From the NCBI RefSeq assembly GCF_032854445.1, contig NC_088296.1, positions 13,678,706-13,742,705 on the forward strand: a DNA stretch of 64,000 nt, in the 5' to 3' direction. A program made the translations under genes and the position numbers. This document shows, one piece after another, positions 9,314 through 20,900 of the stretch; position 1 is the first letter of the stretch, and every line of letters starts with the position of its first letter. The notes under the pieces are model-generated. The model was not told the origin of the DNA, made no database searches, and worked only from the letters and a program-made list of their open reading frames with translations. Source of the DNA: Liolophura sinensis. Its lineage: Eukaryota > Mollusca > Polyplacophora > Chitonida > Chitonidae.

Positions 9314-9592
9314 CTAATTGTAAATTTCTATAGCCGCCAGCCGTTTGAACTCGTCCAAGAAAACCTTGTGCCTCCACTTCCTTTTACGCGTCTGGACCCT
9401 ATTATGTCCGCAGGCCATGCAAATCCGAAATCGGTTTTTAACGCCCCGACCACAGCTAATACATGGCTGGGTGCCAGGACCCTGCCGCAGACGGTATAGG
9501 TGACCCCCAGAGTAATCCCCCAGACAATTCTTACCACAGAGCTTCGTGGAGCCGACGAGAAGCCACCGGCAATTATTGTAACCCTTTTGCAT
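9314..9592 (-). CDS. Polinton small zinc-ribbon protein
   Basis: Open frame of about 92 codons from the ATG at 9592 (MQKGYNNCRW); an upstream ATG at 9631 in the same frame is less likely because the family usually starts just before CRW. Two metal-binding clusters are visible: CRW...CGKNC...GHLYRL and CISC...CMACG, followed by a basic tail (RKRKWRHK). I recall this protein beside the polymerase gene of Polinton-like elements. A nucleic-acid-binding or regulatory role is probable but unproven. It is the outermost gene on this side, only about 150 bp from the inferred element end. Confidence 0.6.
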   Translation of the reverse strand: MQKGYNNCRWLLVGSTKLCGKNCLGDYSGGHLYRLRQGPGTQPCISCGRGVKNRFRICMACGHNRVQTRKRKWRHKVFLDEFKRLAAIEIYN

Positions 9593-9682
9593 GTTGTATA
9601 CACGCTTGGTGTAGAAGCATGCCTGGTGCAATTGGTATGTCTAATAGAACCCGGGAAGGGGCTGGGATCCTCTATTTGTTAT

Positions 9683-9740
9683 GGGGGGGGGGGGGGCAGG
9701 GCGGGGGAGTGCGACAGAACCTATACTCTGTATACTACTG
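9683..9740. other. G-run and inferred right terminus of the Polinton
   Basis: A run of 14 G (9683-9696) is followed by about 40 bp and then by sequence matching host copy C. The junction is near 9738-9740; the hexamer gttctt just after it is present in the uninterrupted copy C (about 46012) and is a candidate for half of a 6-bp target duplication. The other half is outside the window. Confidence 0.4.
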
Positions 9741-10680
9741 TTCTTATAAATACTTGTATGTTGTACACATATCACTGAGAAAAAACTTTAACTGAGGTAA
9801 AACTACGATGCTGGATTTATGTCATCTGTCAAATATCACACAGTGATCGCTGCTCTGTTTTTTGATGCTGTAATCTACTATGGTGTTCACAGAATTTTAG
9901 TGGGAACTTCTAGAAAGACGAGTTAAAATGAACGCTGATTTCTCTTGCATTTCCTGAGGGTATGTTTCCTGTTGCTGTATTTATATAAAAGCTTTTGGAT
10001 AGTGTATTGCCATGTACCTAACTTCCGTGGTATATGTTAATTACGAACTCAAGGAGTTTGTAATTGTGAAAGTTCATATCTTAGCGTAACATTTTCCCAG
10101 AAAATATATAGTAGTCAAGGCGTTGATATCATATAGTATGGGCTACATCGAATTAACCTAGCATACAATGAATAACCAAGATTACATTTGTGAGAACCGA
10201 CTGAGTTGTGGAACTTTACACGCATTTGTATCTATCCGTTTATTGTGACGTCTCATGAAATGTTTCACTGCTCTACAATCTACTGTCATCTTCTGTTCAA
10301 TGACATCTTGTATTCGAATCTGACGAGATGTTTAAAGTGCACAAGTTTAAATTCTGACAGTGGCCTATTTGCATCTTCCATTTACTTGAAAACTGTCATG
10401 AAGGTGACACATTCAAACAGATCAATTGGTGTTTTACAAGACTGGAGCATACATGCAGATCCTGTTTGAAGGTGATTTCTTGACAAATACAGCTTAAAAA
10501 ACCGACAGGAAGCCACTATTTCTGCGCAGAATACTCAACTATATTGCAAGTTTTAAGATGACCAGAAATTGCACCATCGGGAGGTGAACAGGCAATCAAT
10601 GAGAAGACAGAATAATAAAATTGTCCCTGATAATTGGCATCTGTTCGCCTGCAAATGACGGTTTTATTTCGCAATTTTAG
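9741..10680 (+). other. Copy A: intron upstream of stalk exon
   Basis: Matches intron 4 of copy C (about 46013-46724) and, in part, of copy B (23675-24126). No exon is visible. It identifies the host gene that received the Polinton. Confidence 0.7.
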
Positions 10681-10749
10681 GTACAACTACCATAACCGTG
10701 CGGACATCAACTGTCTACATCACCACAGAGGGAGACAGTACAACCCAAG
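10681..10749 (+). CDS. Copy A exon 5 (stalk), damaged donor
   Basis: Acceptor ttttag; phase 1 in. Shares ITTEGDS-like sequence with B and C. The expected donor is AT rather than GT. Confidence 0.5.
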
Positions 10750-13700
10750 ATAAGGTCTGTGGCCTTTTTTATGTAGACTGCTGGTGAAACAAGCCGCTTA
10801 TCGTTATTCTGTCAGAAACATACCAATCATTCTTTCCTTCGTTTACTGTCGAGTGTTTAACCTTTTATTGATGATGACGAAGATTATGAAACTGTCGTAT
10901 TCCAAGAAAAAATGGAAACAGCTTACATTAATATTCGTGTAAAATTTTACTTGATAAATTACATTAAAGATTAATTGACGCTTTTGCCCACTTGCCTGTA
11001 TAATACTGGTTGTACAAAACTGTAATTGTCACCAGGTAGCAGTCTAAATAGAATGAGATGAGCCAATCTCCATGAAATGTGGCTGAGATACGTCCCAACT
11101 CGCAGAGCTGGTGTAGTAACATTTGTGCCATTTTGTTACCTCTAACGCCAGTATGACCACCGTCTCCACCGCAGGTTTATCTAGGTACAGGTTAAAATAA
11201 AATAAAATGGAACTGCGCCGCACAAACTGGTTATAAATATATCCTTTGAAACGCTGAATTAAGAAGAAAATGTCACTGTCCTGTTAGAAATAGTTTAAGA
11301 CAGCAACGCCAGGAGAGTTGCAGGGGGCTATTTTTCTTGAGGGTGGGGTGGGTGATAAATATGTAATTGTTAAATCTATACAGACTATATACTGTATTCT
11401 TCCAATTAAAGCTCAACGCCATCAAAGAACACATTAGCTTGGCATATTCCATTAGCTAAACCTGTTACATAACAACTTCAACCGCATGGGGCGAAGCGCT
11501 TGCGTCCTTTCGCAGACGATCTGTCATTTTAAGCTGGTTGGCAATCGACCTGAGCGACAGAAGGACAATTTCAAATCTAGATGCAAGGGGTTCTTTCGCC
11601 AGAAATATATTTTAATATAACTTGATGATCCGTATGTACCCTGGCGTGTTTATTATACCCCCTTCACTATATGACTTGTGTTACAGACGACAATTCACGG
11701 GAGTTGACAGTAGGCCTGACTGCAGGAATGGGAGGGGCGATTTTACTGGCTGTTGTATTTATGATCGTGGTCTATGTTCGGTAAGTTTATCGTCTACATT
11801 CCAGGGCAAATCATGTTGAACGAAAACGTCCCAGACCCATGATGTGTCCATTGTGGAACATGAAATAAAATGTGCTGAACGAAGTGGTGATCATCACATC
11901 AGCATCGTCACATAAAGGAGATTTTATATCAGAAGTTGGTTAAGTCCTTATTTTGAAGCTGTTTTGTCCGTTAAACGCTTATAATATATTAGTCAATGCG
12001 AAGGGAATACTCAGGGAGAGTTAGTCATTGTTTAGGTACATGTATGTTGCTACGACGAAGCAGAAAAGCTTAGCTACCTTCCTGCTACAAGACAACTGTT
12101 ACGACCCAAGCTGTCTGTATTATAAAGAGATGGCTTGTTCGAAATACACGGCAGTTTATCCGCACAAAAAAGTAACCAAAACCAGCAGATTTTATTTTTC
12201 AAGAATTTATTATGTTTAACAAGAACAGACAACAAGACTTATATAAAGACCAAAGTACTTAAGTTTAGCAACAAAAGAATAGCAGTATCTATACAAATAC
12301 TAAAGTACTAACATGTACAACGGTGTCAAGTCCAAACAGGCGCATATACTCCACAATGCTTAAAAATACACAAGGCAATATTCACAAAAGGGAAAATCCA
12401 CAGTATAACTGAGTGTCTGACGAAATATACACAAAATTCCACAGACAGGGTCCGTGTACTAAAAAGCACTGTGTACACAAGAGCACAAATCGAATATACA
12501 AGATCAGACCGAACAAGTGATCGGTGGAGATATAATATAACAAAGCCAGAGGCTATAAAGACACCAAAATTTAGCACAAAAGGCCTACTAAAGTAATACA
12601 CTTCGAAAACATCCAAAACTCTCAATAATTCTCCTTTCTCCCCTTTTGACATGCTTTCATAGGTTTTATATAGACTGGTGGAATTTTCTAGAATAAGAGA
12701 ATTCTTGAACACTTGTTGTAAACAAACAGAGCCCGAACTCAGCATATGATGGAACATTCTAAGGCAGAGGCAAACAGCAGGCCCTGAACTCTGCATATGT
12801 AAACAGTGGCAAGCTAAACTTAGAAGCTGACAGCAGTTGTTCACATAACACAACTGAAGCCTGGAATAACGCAAACAGAGCTGGTTGTAAGGTTTTAAAT
12901 TGTGGTTGAGCTCACAGAAATAAGGTTAATAGCCAGGAATAAAACTGTAGATAAACAGACCGCAGATAAGAGAAACAATATTATTGCTGAGGCTACTAAG
13001 AAGCATGGACATATGTCTTAAATGCAGAACGCACCTCTGCGCATTTAAATCGACACCATGCAACTTACACGGATTTTATTCCATTCGCTCAAAAGTGTGT
13101 AAGGAGTACAGATTCGAGCTTCAAACTCGAAAAATGGGGAAAATTGCGAAAACTGCATATGCAAAAAACAAACACGCACATCGACATACTATTCCCAGTA
13201 CATCTATAAGGTATCAGGAATGCATCTATCTCAAAAAGCTAAAGTTCAAGCTGAAAAGCTCTAGATTTTTTTTACAGTCTATGCATTGTAAGATCCCTTT
13301 TCATTATTTAAATGTTATTGTATGTTAACTGTGATAGCAACGCAGTATTCTCAATAGTCATAGACCAGTGACCAATATACTCCTGCTTAAGCCTTGGGTG
13401 CTATAAGCGTGTAATTTGATTCTGTTTCAGCAAGTTTAAACTTTAAATTAGAACAGTTAGAATAACTGGGGTAAATTGACAAGATCGGATACTTTACCTG
13501 TCACACACTGTCGCCGCTGTTCTGGGTTTTCTCTATATGTTGTTCGTCTTTAAAGTATTAGTTCTATATTTAAGCAATAGTTGCTTAAAAGTTAAATCAC
13601 CGGGTGCATTCCAAAAGCGCGTGCACTTTTTAACATTACTCCCATAACACACTGAACTAAAATCTATAGGAAGAGTTCTCCTGACGGAAAACGTCGTACT

Positions 13701-14192
13701 TTCTTATACAAAGGGGGAGTGCATAAAAAAAAACAGTTAAATGTGCGGGAATATGCAAAAACATAAAGCTTCAACTACTAAAGAGCTATACAATCCTAAG
13801 TAAAAAACAGAATCAAATGAATGTTTTTTTTTTTCTTCTTTTTTTCCCTCAGGAAACATTGCCGCTTAAAGGACGAAAAAAGAGGTGAACCTCAAAGCGG
13901 TGTTCTGCAAGATACCAATTCCATTGACAACGCATCAACTGTTAATTTAGGTCATTCTTACGAGAATGTAGTGAGTTCATCGTTACCTGGAGAGAGCGGA
14001 CCGAGCAACCCTGCTGGTCACAGACTTGACTTGCCTAGCGTTGTCCCCGAATATAATAATCCCAACACATACGAAAACATCAATGCACCTTTACAGTCAC
14101 CTGATGACAATGGCAATAGCAGACTGTACGAATCTGTTAATACAGCGGGCACGTCCGAGACCAGACTGTTCACAACTCTGAGGCAAAACTAA
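10681..14192 (+). CDS. Receptor copy A, 3' part (stalk, TM, cytoplasmic exons)
   Basis: Three exons are visible: stalk (10681-10749), transmembrane (11687-11780) and cytoplasmic (13853-14192). Upstream exons must lie left of the Polinton, outside the window. The stalk exon matches exon 5 of B and C but is 18 bp longer, and its donor reads AG|ATAAG instead of the AA|GTAAG of B and C; a weak alternative GT lies inside the exon at about 10737. No copy of exon 6 is found before the TM exon. The TM exon keeps the GLxAGxGG pattern. The 112-residue tail does not resemble that of B but has three tyrosine motifs (SYENV, TYENI, LYESV). Predicted type I membrane receptor; whether it still splices correctly is uncertain. 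Confidence 0.6.
11687..11780 (+). CDS. Copy A exon 7 (transmembrane)
   Basis: Acceptor ttacag, donor gtaagt, phase 1 in and 2 out. Encodes DDNSRELTVGLTAG followed by a hydrophobic span ending in VYVR. Confidence 0.75.
11781..13852 (+). other. Copy A: intron before cytoplasmic exon
   Basis: About 2.1 kb. The segment about 12190-12960 has no counterpart that I see in introns 7 of B or C and may be an insertion; it holds a long minus-strand open frame (12326-12874) that I do not accept as a gene. A pyrimidine-rich tract precedes the acceptor at 13852. Confidence 0.5.
13853..14192 (+). CDS. Copy A exon 8 (cytoplasmic tail, YENV/YENI/YESV)
   Basis: Acceptor ccctcag, phase 2 in, stop TAA at 14190-14192. 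Encodes 112 residues starting RKHCRLKDEKRG (stop-transfer basic residues). YENV and YENI fit the pYxNx pattern bound by Grb2-type SH2 domains; YESV fits YxxV. Unlike the tails of B and C in length and sequence. Confidence 0.7.
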
Positions 14193-15780
14193 AGGTCGCA
14201 TTAAAAATAGCTACTCTATAATATAATCGCTCGTGAATATCAGTGTACACAGATTGTAGCATTTATGATTCTGAGACATGAAGATATACTAACACAATGG
14301 TATTGTTATCTGTTGAAGTCACTAATACATATTCCAGTGTCCATTAGCACAAATAAAAATACTTCTGTTAGATACTCACCTGTACAAGTGAATGACGCCT
14401 ACTTGTACATGACTCACCTTATAGCATTAGATTCATCCTGTGTGCTGTGTGACGATTCCAGCCAGCGTCAGAAGTATTAATACAGAAACTAGTATGTCAA
14501 GGATATATCATCAAATAACTTGTTCTTAAATCTGACAATGAGTACAATTGTCTTTAAATAAATATGGACTCTGGCGCACCTTTTCATAACTGCGTCTCAT
14601 ACCAATCGACCCAAGGTTAGAGCTGTACATAGGTATTATATTTATTTATCTGATTAATTTTTTTCGCCGTACACAACATTACTGCACATACGACATACGA
14701 CCATTAAGGTGGGGATAAACCAGGCAGAGACCCGGGGGAAACATACACCCATACCCAGGATGCAGGAAAACCTTGCCATGTACGGCCGTATAGGAAAGCA
14801 GCTTGAGTTGGACTTGAACTCACATTGAAGGGAGGCGCCTGAGTCAACCGCGTCCTGCTGGCATACCAATCCCCTTGACCACGGTGTGTATTGAGTCATT
14901 TCTATTTTTGTGGCGTGGGTGTAGTCTTTAAGCTCCCTGGGACCCAGCGGTGGGATAAATTTGGATTGATTCCTGAGTAGGTGTTTGTTGATAGTTATGG
15001 TTTTATTGCTTAGGAGAGTTGCGCACCGCATGATATTTGACAGTCTGTCAGACTATGTCCCTATGTTTGATGTGTTAAAATGAATCATTAATGGGACCAA
15101 CGCTGAATTATGACACGTAAGGATCTTAAACACTTCTAACTCAGTGGTACCATTTGCTCAAGTCCAACACAGTCAGCAAACAGGATCAGGCAGACTAGTG
15201 CTTATGTTGTCGGGATTCGTGACGTGTGCAATACACATGGATAAAGAAACTATTGTGCACAACCTGGATCTCGGACTAAAGGTAACGCGGAAGTCACCCT
15301 GATTCACCCAGTAATGTCACCTACATACAGTTAACTGCACGAGCTAACACCACACTAAAACACATTGAACAATACCCACGCTGGAATATACTGGTGTATA
15401 CATGTAAACTGGATATAGATCTACAGACCTACGTGTGTGTAGGACGTCATGTCCTCGGTTTTGCTTCGTATTGATCTACGCTTTAGTTTCTGAAGTTCGA
15501 CTCCAGTACAACTATTGTCGGTGCACAAAACAAAACTGAGTTGACTAGATGTAATTCAGGCCAAAAAAATTGTGATCAAACAAGAAAAAGTAAATAAAAA
15601 ACTTTTTAATCCTATAATAATGTAAATGAGTTTTAATGCTGGACTGAAGAATGGTTTACCTGAAAACGAGATATGTCTGTTTTTTGCATGCAGAATAGTT
15701 GATATATCAGCATAGAAATCACAGCCATTCGCCTTGCTGCCGACAAACATTCTCATGTAATCATGTTTTCGGCATGTACC
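14193..15780 (+). other. Downstream of copy A: 3' UTR and intergenic DNA
   Basis: AATAAA at 14557-14562, 365 bp after the stop, is a candidate polyadenylation signal. A diverged minus-strand SINE lies at about 14696-14884. No other gene is seen. Confidence 0.4.
14696..14884 (-). repeat. tRNA-derived SINE, diverged
   Basis: Read on the minus strand it shows, in order, the tRNA-like head (gtggtcaagggg, ggcgcct), the body (gttcaagtccaactc) and the ctctgcctggtttatccccaccttaatgg part. The 3' tail is lost. Confidence 0.6.
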
Positions 15781-16173
15781 GCTGGTGTGGTGCGGTGGAA
15801 AATGTAACGCCTATGATAGACACAACAAAAGCCTTTATATAATCGTTCACGAAACATGTTCTCCTACCCGAGCAGTGAGTTGGATATACCCGAATAAATT
15901 TGCAATGTGTCAATTAAACAAGTTACGCGGTTAAGAACTGCAATATTTAGGCCATATGGGTGTAACATATAAAGACATTTCGCAATTCAAAACCATGCTA
16001 TGACTTACTTGTGTAAACAGACTATTACTTTAACGTAGTGTCATGTCCTCAATACATGGCTAAGGCCTGCATACGTGTGTATATTTGCCACAGTCTTGTT
16101 TACCATTCGTACAGGGTAATCCTGAGAGTACATTTTACACTACCTGTAAACATTTTCAACTGTTGTTTATTTG

Positions 16174-16960
16174 TTTCAGACAGCGCCTATTTTCAGCTGC
16201 CTGTAAAATCACTCATACTCGCTACCAAAATCTAGCTCTACATAACAACATAAGCCCTTCTCATTGATATGTTGAACGTCCATATCATTGCAAGGAAAAT
16301 GAAGTTAGAACATTTTTTTCTGATTCATATTGTTAAATCCATAAACTCCGTTGTGAAGGGGAACCCATTGCCTCGAGTGACGTCATAATTATTAAAACGC
16401 TGCATATTAGGTGGAGTTCATTATGTTTTGATGGAGGGTGACATCAGTTTCATAAACTGTTATCAATCTTACTCTAAACCCTGTTTCTGTCTCTGCTATA
16501 TTTACAATTGTTACACGTTGTAGAATCTTATAACTTTACTAAATGAATATAATTTTATTTTTATGTAGTATATTATCTCACGGCAATGTGGCTTTACAGC
16601 TGGATGTTAGGGACTTTTGTTATAAAAACAATGTAGACTATTCGCTGAGAATGCAGTGTAGGAGGTGTAACTGCGTGGTGTTTGTTCTTACCACATGCCC
16701 ATTTCCCAGCATGCCACTGGTTTGTGAATATTTGTGACGTCACCCCAGGCAATGCGTTCTTAGTGTCGAAATTAAGCTGATGGAGTTTAACATTATGAAT
16801 TCGAAAAAGTGTTCTAATTTAATTTGTTTGCAAGAATATGAACTTTCAACATATCAATGTGTAGAGCTTACGTTGTTACGTGTCACTGACTAAGGCCAAT
16901 TTTGGTAGCGAGAGTGAATGATTTTACAGACAGCTGGATATAGACGACTCTGTAAAAGAA
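16174..16960. mobile_element. Foldback (MITE-like) element with ~210-bp inverted arms
   Basis: The left arm (about 16174-16390) and right arm (about 16733-16960) are inverted copies of each other. Shared blocks include tgtaaaatcac/t, ctcgctaccaaaat, cattgatatgttgaa, ttagaaca and gacgtca at the inner ends. The central about 340 bp is AT-rich with no convincing gene. The matching interval upstream of copy D seems to lack it. No transposase is visible, so it would be non-autonomous. Confidence 0.65.
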
Positions 16961-17689
16961 AAAGGCTATAGTACAACACATACACAATGTAGATCACCAC
17001 TTGCCATTGTGATACACACGGCTACATCATTAATGTACTCAATGGATGCAGGGCTGAATAAAATAAATAACGTTGTGATGCTTTTGAGGTTATTCACGCT
17101 AAAAAAAATTGACACCATGTCATCCACTCTTTGCCATGTGGATGACTCGATCATCTGGATATTACTGTCGGTGTTCCGGTAATTCAGTGTCGAGTGTTAT
17201 ACATGAATTAGAATGTACTTAAAGCTGTAGACTATTACTTACCTCCACGTTATCACAACCATTTCCCAAAAGTTCACTGCTACAAAATAAAAACAAACCC
17301 TGTCAGTAAAAAGTCCTTCACATTACCGATCATAAGAGAACGAGAGATATATTGTGTATACACATCGCGGATGAGGATAAATCGTGTTGTACAGTACGTC
17401 TAATACCAATAAGGACGTAAAATAAATACAAACACGAACTACTCTCGTGATATCCTTAGTGAGTGAGAAGGAGAAAGAGAGGGGACCACGCATTCAGTGT
17501 CGCGTCTTACAGAGGTATCAGAATGTATTTGAAGCTGAAACCTACTGCATACATATCCACATAATAACAGCTGTTTTCTAATCCAGCACAGGTCTGAAAT
17601 AAAAGCAGTCATGCCATTAACCATTCCTTGACCATATTGTTCATAAAAATAATAAACTATAAATGATGTAAATAGATCATGAAAAAAAG

Positions 17690-17875
17690 TGTGAATGCTC
17701 TGGGGTAGAAGGTTTCATTCTGATAAGGAAGTAAAATATATACACACACAATCCAGTCTTGTGGTATACAATATAACCCTATAGAGTGACAAGGAGAAAA
17801 GCTAGATTGTTGTAAACATTGTAGCTCGTGCATGCTGAATTTACGCAGACGGTGTACACAGCTAACGTGTTGACG
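17690..17875 (+). promoter_or_regulatory. Conserved block upstream of exon 1 in B (also C and D)
   Basis: The stretch with gaagtaaaatatatacacacac, shortened here to its core atatacacacac, lies 100-150 bp before the ATG and recurs before copy C (about 40290-40315) and copy D (about 60880-60905). Its position suggests the promoter/5' UTR; no experimental support. Confidence 0.3.
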
Positions 17876-17963
17876 ATGACAGTCCCTACCCTCCCAAGAC
17901 GCTGGGGTGAGATTCTGGCTTTAGCGGGTTTAACATTTGGTCTAATAGCAACATTTGTCACAG
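17876..17963 (+). CDS. Copy B exon 1 (signal peptide)
   Basis: ATG followed by a basic n-region (PRRWG) and a hydrophobic core; donor gtgagt; phase 1 out. The same exon, also 88 nt, occurs in C and D, and in D an in-frame TGA lies two codons upstream of the ATG, supporting this start. Confidence 0.75.
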
Positions 17964-20900
17964 GTGAGTCCGGATAATTGGCCGATGTGGCTCCTAATGG
18001 TTGTCCTAATTCTTGATCTAAATCATTGCTTCAACAGTCTACACGTGGTGTTTGTCAGGCCAATGTCGTCTGTTCCGCCATCTCTTACGCCTGCACCTGT
18101 TTCAATCATCCAACGTATGTAGTTCGACACATTCAAAGTTATGTAGTAAGATATTCTTGCAGGCAAATGTAAACAATGACCTTAACTTACAACGTGACCA
18201 GACACATCATCAGGTTATATATGTCAAGGGGCCTCCGTGGCTTTTTTCGGTTAGCGCGCTAGCGCAGCGTAATGACACAGGAGTCTCTCACCAATGCGGT
18301 CGCTGTGAGTTCAAGTCCAGTTCATGCTGGCTTCCTCTCCGGCCGTACGTGGGACGGTCTATCAGCAACCTGCGCATGGGCGTGGGTTTCCCACGGGCTC
18401 TGCCCGGTTTCCACCCACCGTAATGCTGGCCGCCGTCGTTTAAGTGAAATATTCTTGAGTACGGCTAAAACACCAATCAAATAAATCAATAAAATATATA
18501 TGTCAATGCGACATAATCTTATAAAAGCCATCGACGTGACCCCTAAGGTAGGGTTTGTTATAAGGTGCCTTAGTCAATACATACACCAGTATTGTCAGTA
18601 TTGTAGTGGGAGGGAACGGGGCAGAGCCGATTGAAAGGAAAACTTCGACCATCCTCAGATTGCTGACAGGCCTTCCCACACACAGCCGGAGAGGAAACCA
18701 GCATGAGCTGTACTTGACCTCACTGCGATCGCATTGGTGAGAGGCTTCTTGGTCATTGCGCCGGGCTGGGATGCTAACTCCCTCGGCCACAGTGGCCCCT
18801 CTCACCTTGGTTAAAGCAGTAACATTTATTGCTTCCTCAGCAAGTGTCAAAGCCAGTAACTGTTTTTCTCTTGTATGAGCGTTAATACCAAGATTTAATG
18901 AAAGCCTATGTTGTTTCAATATGTTAGCCTCAAAACATGTACATATCACCTAACCTATACCAGGATGTAATGTAAACCACTCAGGCATCAAACGTGTACA
19001 CTGAGATAAACTAAACTTAGAAGTATAAATACAAGATATACATATAAATAGAAGGAGTTGTGTCATGCAGACTCATCAGTGGATCAGGTCCCGAACATTG
19101 AGGTCCCAAGATCGAACAGCTACCGCTGTTAAACATGTGTTTATTTACATATTTGATTGCTGCTTAACACAAGCAACATGCAGTTATACCCTGGGGGTCA
19201 GTTTTATGGGTGGGGGATGATATAACGTCAGGTCTTTGACATCTTTCGGACTTTTGAAAGTGTTTACCCTGCGACATGACACTGCTGAGAATTTCGGTGA
19301 GTGGACAGCAACAACGGGTCAAACGCGTTTATATGACGTTTCTTACCACCAGTCGAAGCTTTCTGACACAAACCAACAGTCAAATAAAAGTTCCAATATA
19401 AACACGTATAGAAACAAATAGCTCAAATACCAAGTCCCTTAAAATTTGTTATTAAAAACGGTTGCTAGCTTACGGGAGATTTGTATTTGTTGAGTCAGTT
19501 ATGGATGAGAGATTTCTGCTAATAAAACTCTAAATGCAGCATGCCATACGTATCGAGAATTGTTAGGTATGTTTCCTTAAGTCAGATAGTTAAACAAACA
19601 TATATGATGAACTGAATAGTCTGTATTCCGTCTGTCCATGTTTACGTCCCCCTGAAAACGAACGACACGCACATACTGTTTTAAAATGTGCCAAATCTCT
19701 GCCTATACGGAAGTTTATAAAACATGTGACTCAAATCAATGTTAAATAAAATTTGTCTAGTCACAAATCGCCACTTTAAGCCCTATACACATAACTTCTG
19801 ATGACTAATAAGAAGGACCAGTTTTTTGTGAAATAATTTTTTGGGGGCCAATCAAAACCTTGCTGTCTCCACCATTTTGACGAAGTGTCACATGACTGAA
19901 AATTGAATGCTGTTGTCTCTCCAAGACTGCTTCGGTGGCTTTATGGTTTGAGTGTGCGCACGGAAAACCCGGAAAGAAAAGTGGTACCAAAGACTTTAAA
20001 AATGGTATTTGTTTCTGCCTCGCTTAGTGCTCCCCACCGAGAGGTTAGAACAAGGAAACGTGACTGGTGGGTCAGGGGTCTGTATAATGTGATTCACAAT
20101 CATCCTACAATTGCTTTGTACAAGCGGCAAAATTTATTTTTATAGTTTATTATAAATGTAGTTGTGGGGCGAACAATCGACTGTAGCTAGGATTTCTTCG
20201 TACTCTGCGATCCCTGGTCAATAAATATATACGGAATAGTTTTTCCACTTTTTGTCCGCCCTCATGTATGACAGTTCTAGGATGAATCGCCTTTATCTGT
20301 TCATGTTATGGAGATAGAACTGCATCTTTTTTAAACTCAGATTTGACTGAATGTTATTAGGTGCTGGACCTGAACAATGTGGAACAAACTCTCTGTGTGG
20401 TTATGGAGCTAGATGTGACACCAAGACGACTCAGTGTGTGTGTTTGTCTGACAACGGCGATCTTAAATCTAAGGAAGGTAATCCTAACTCTCTATTTTAC
20501 TGTGTAGGTAAGTTGAACGTTTACAATATCGGTGAAATACAGCATTCAGAAATACATCAGATTGTGTAACAGCCTAAACTTAGTGAAAATACGCGGTGTA
20601 GGCTAAGGTTTATGACGATTATACAAAGAAACAACAGCCCGGTTATTGTACGCGGATCAATTACACAGAATTTATCCACACTGTAGTCATTTTACGTGCC
20701 TAGCAAAGCCAGAAGAGATATTTTGTTCTTTGCTTAAAACCATAAGGCAGATTGGTGCGGTGTGAAGATTTCATAATAACGAATGTTTACGTTGTAGTTA
20801 TTGGAATACCTTCTTTTCTATGATAGAATAAAATGGTGGTCTTTAGCAACACTCGTGTAAATAAAGGAACACTTATATCTTTTGTTTTATCAGATGACAA

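Larger units (their letters stand above)
1..9740. mobile_element. Decayed Polinton/Maverick (adintovirus-like) element, right part
   Basis: The stretch carries the hallmark Polinton gene set: DDE integrase, protein-primed DNA polymerase B, hexon-like capsid protein and A32/FtsK-type packaging ATPase, with small accessory proteins. Genes lie on both strands and are compact and intronless, with higher GC than the flanking host DNA. The right limit is set by comparison with host copy C: from about 9740 onward the sequence matches copy C intron 4 from about 46013, and to the left of 9740 it does not. The left end is outside the window because a gene is still open at position 1. No adenain-like protease is visible and may lie off the left edge. 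Terminal inverted repeats cannot be tested with one end only. At least four genes are broken, so the copy is inactive unless helped in trans. Confidence 0.9.
15781..17875 (+). other. Upstream region of copy B
   Basis: Parts resemble the region upstream of copy D (about 60090-61057), e.g. near 15790 and 60105, and near 17035-17110 and 60495-60565. It is interrupted by a foldback element (16174-16960). About 17185-17450 and 17490-17760 are diverged copies of each other (shared cagtgtcg..gtatt..agaatgta..ttgaagctg pattern), a local tandem duplication just before exon 1. Confidence 0.5.
17964..20360 (+). other. Copy B intron 1
   Basis: Holds a near-complete SINE (18227-18497), an inverted SINE part (18606-18800) and a second SINE type (19920-20100). 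Otherwise no feature. Much of it aligns with intron 1 of copy C. Confidence 0.6.

Noticed and set aside
12326-12874. 182-codon minus-strand open frame in intron 7 of copy A
   Set aside because: No start context, no recognised motif, low-complexity hydrophobic composition, and it lies in a segment that looks inserted in an intron. Chance or a decayed repeat is more likely.
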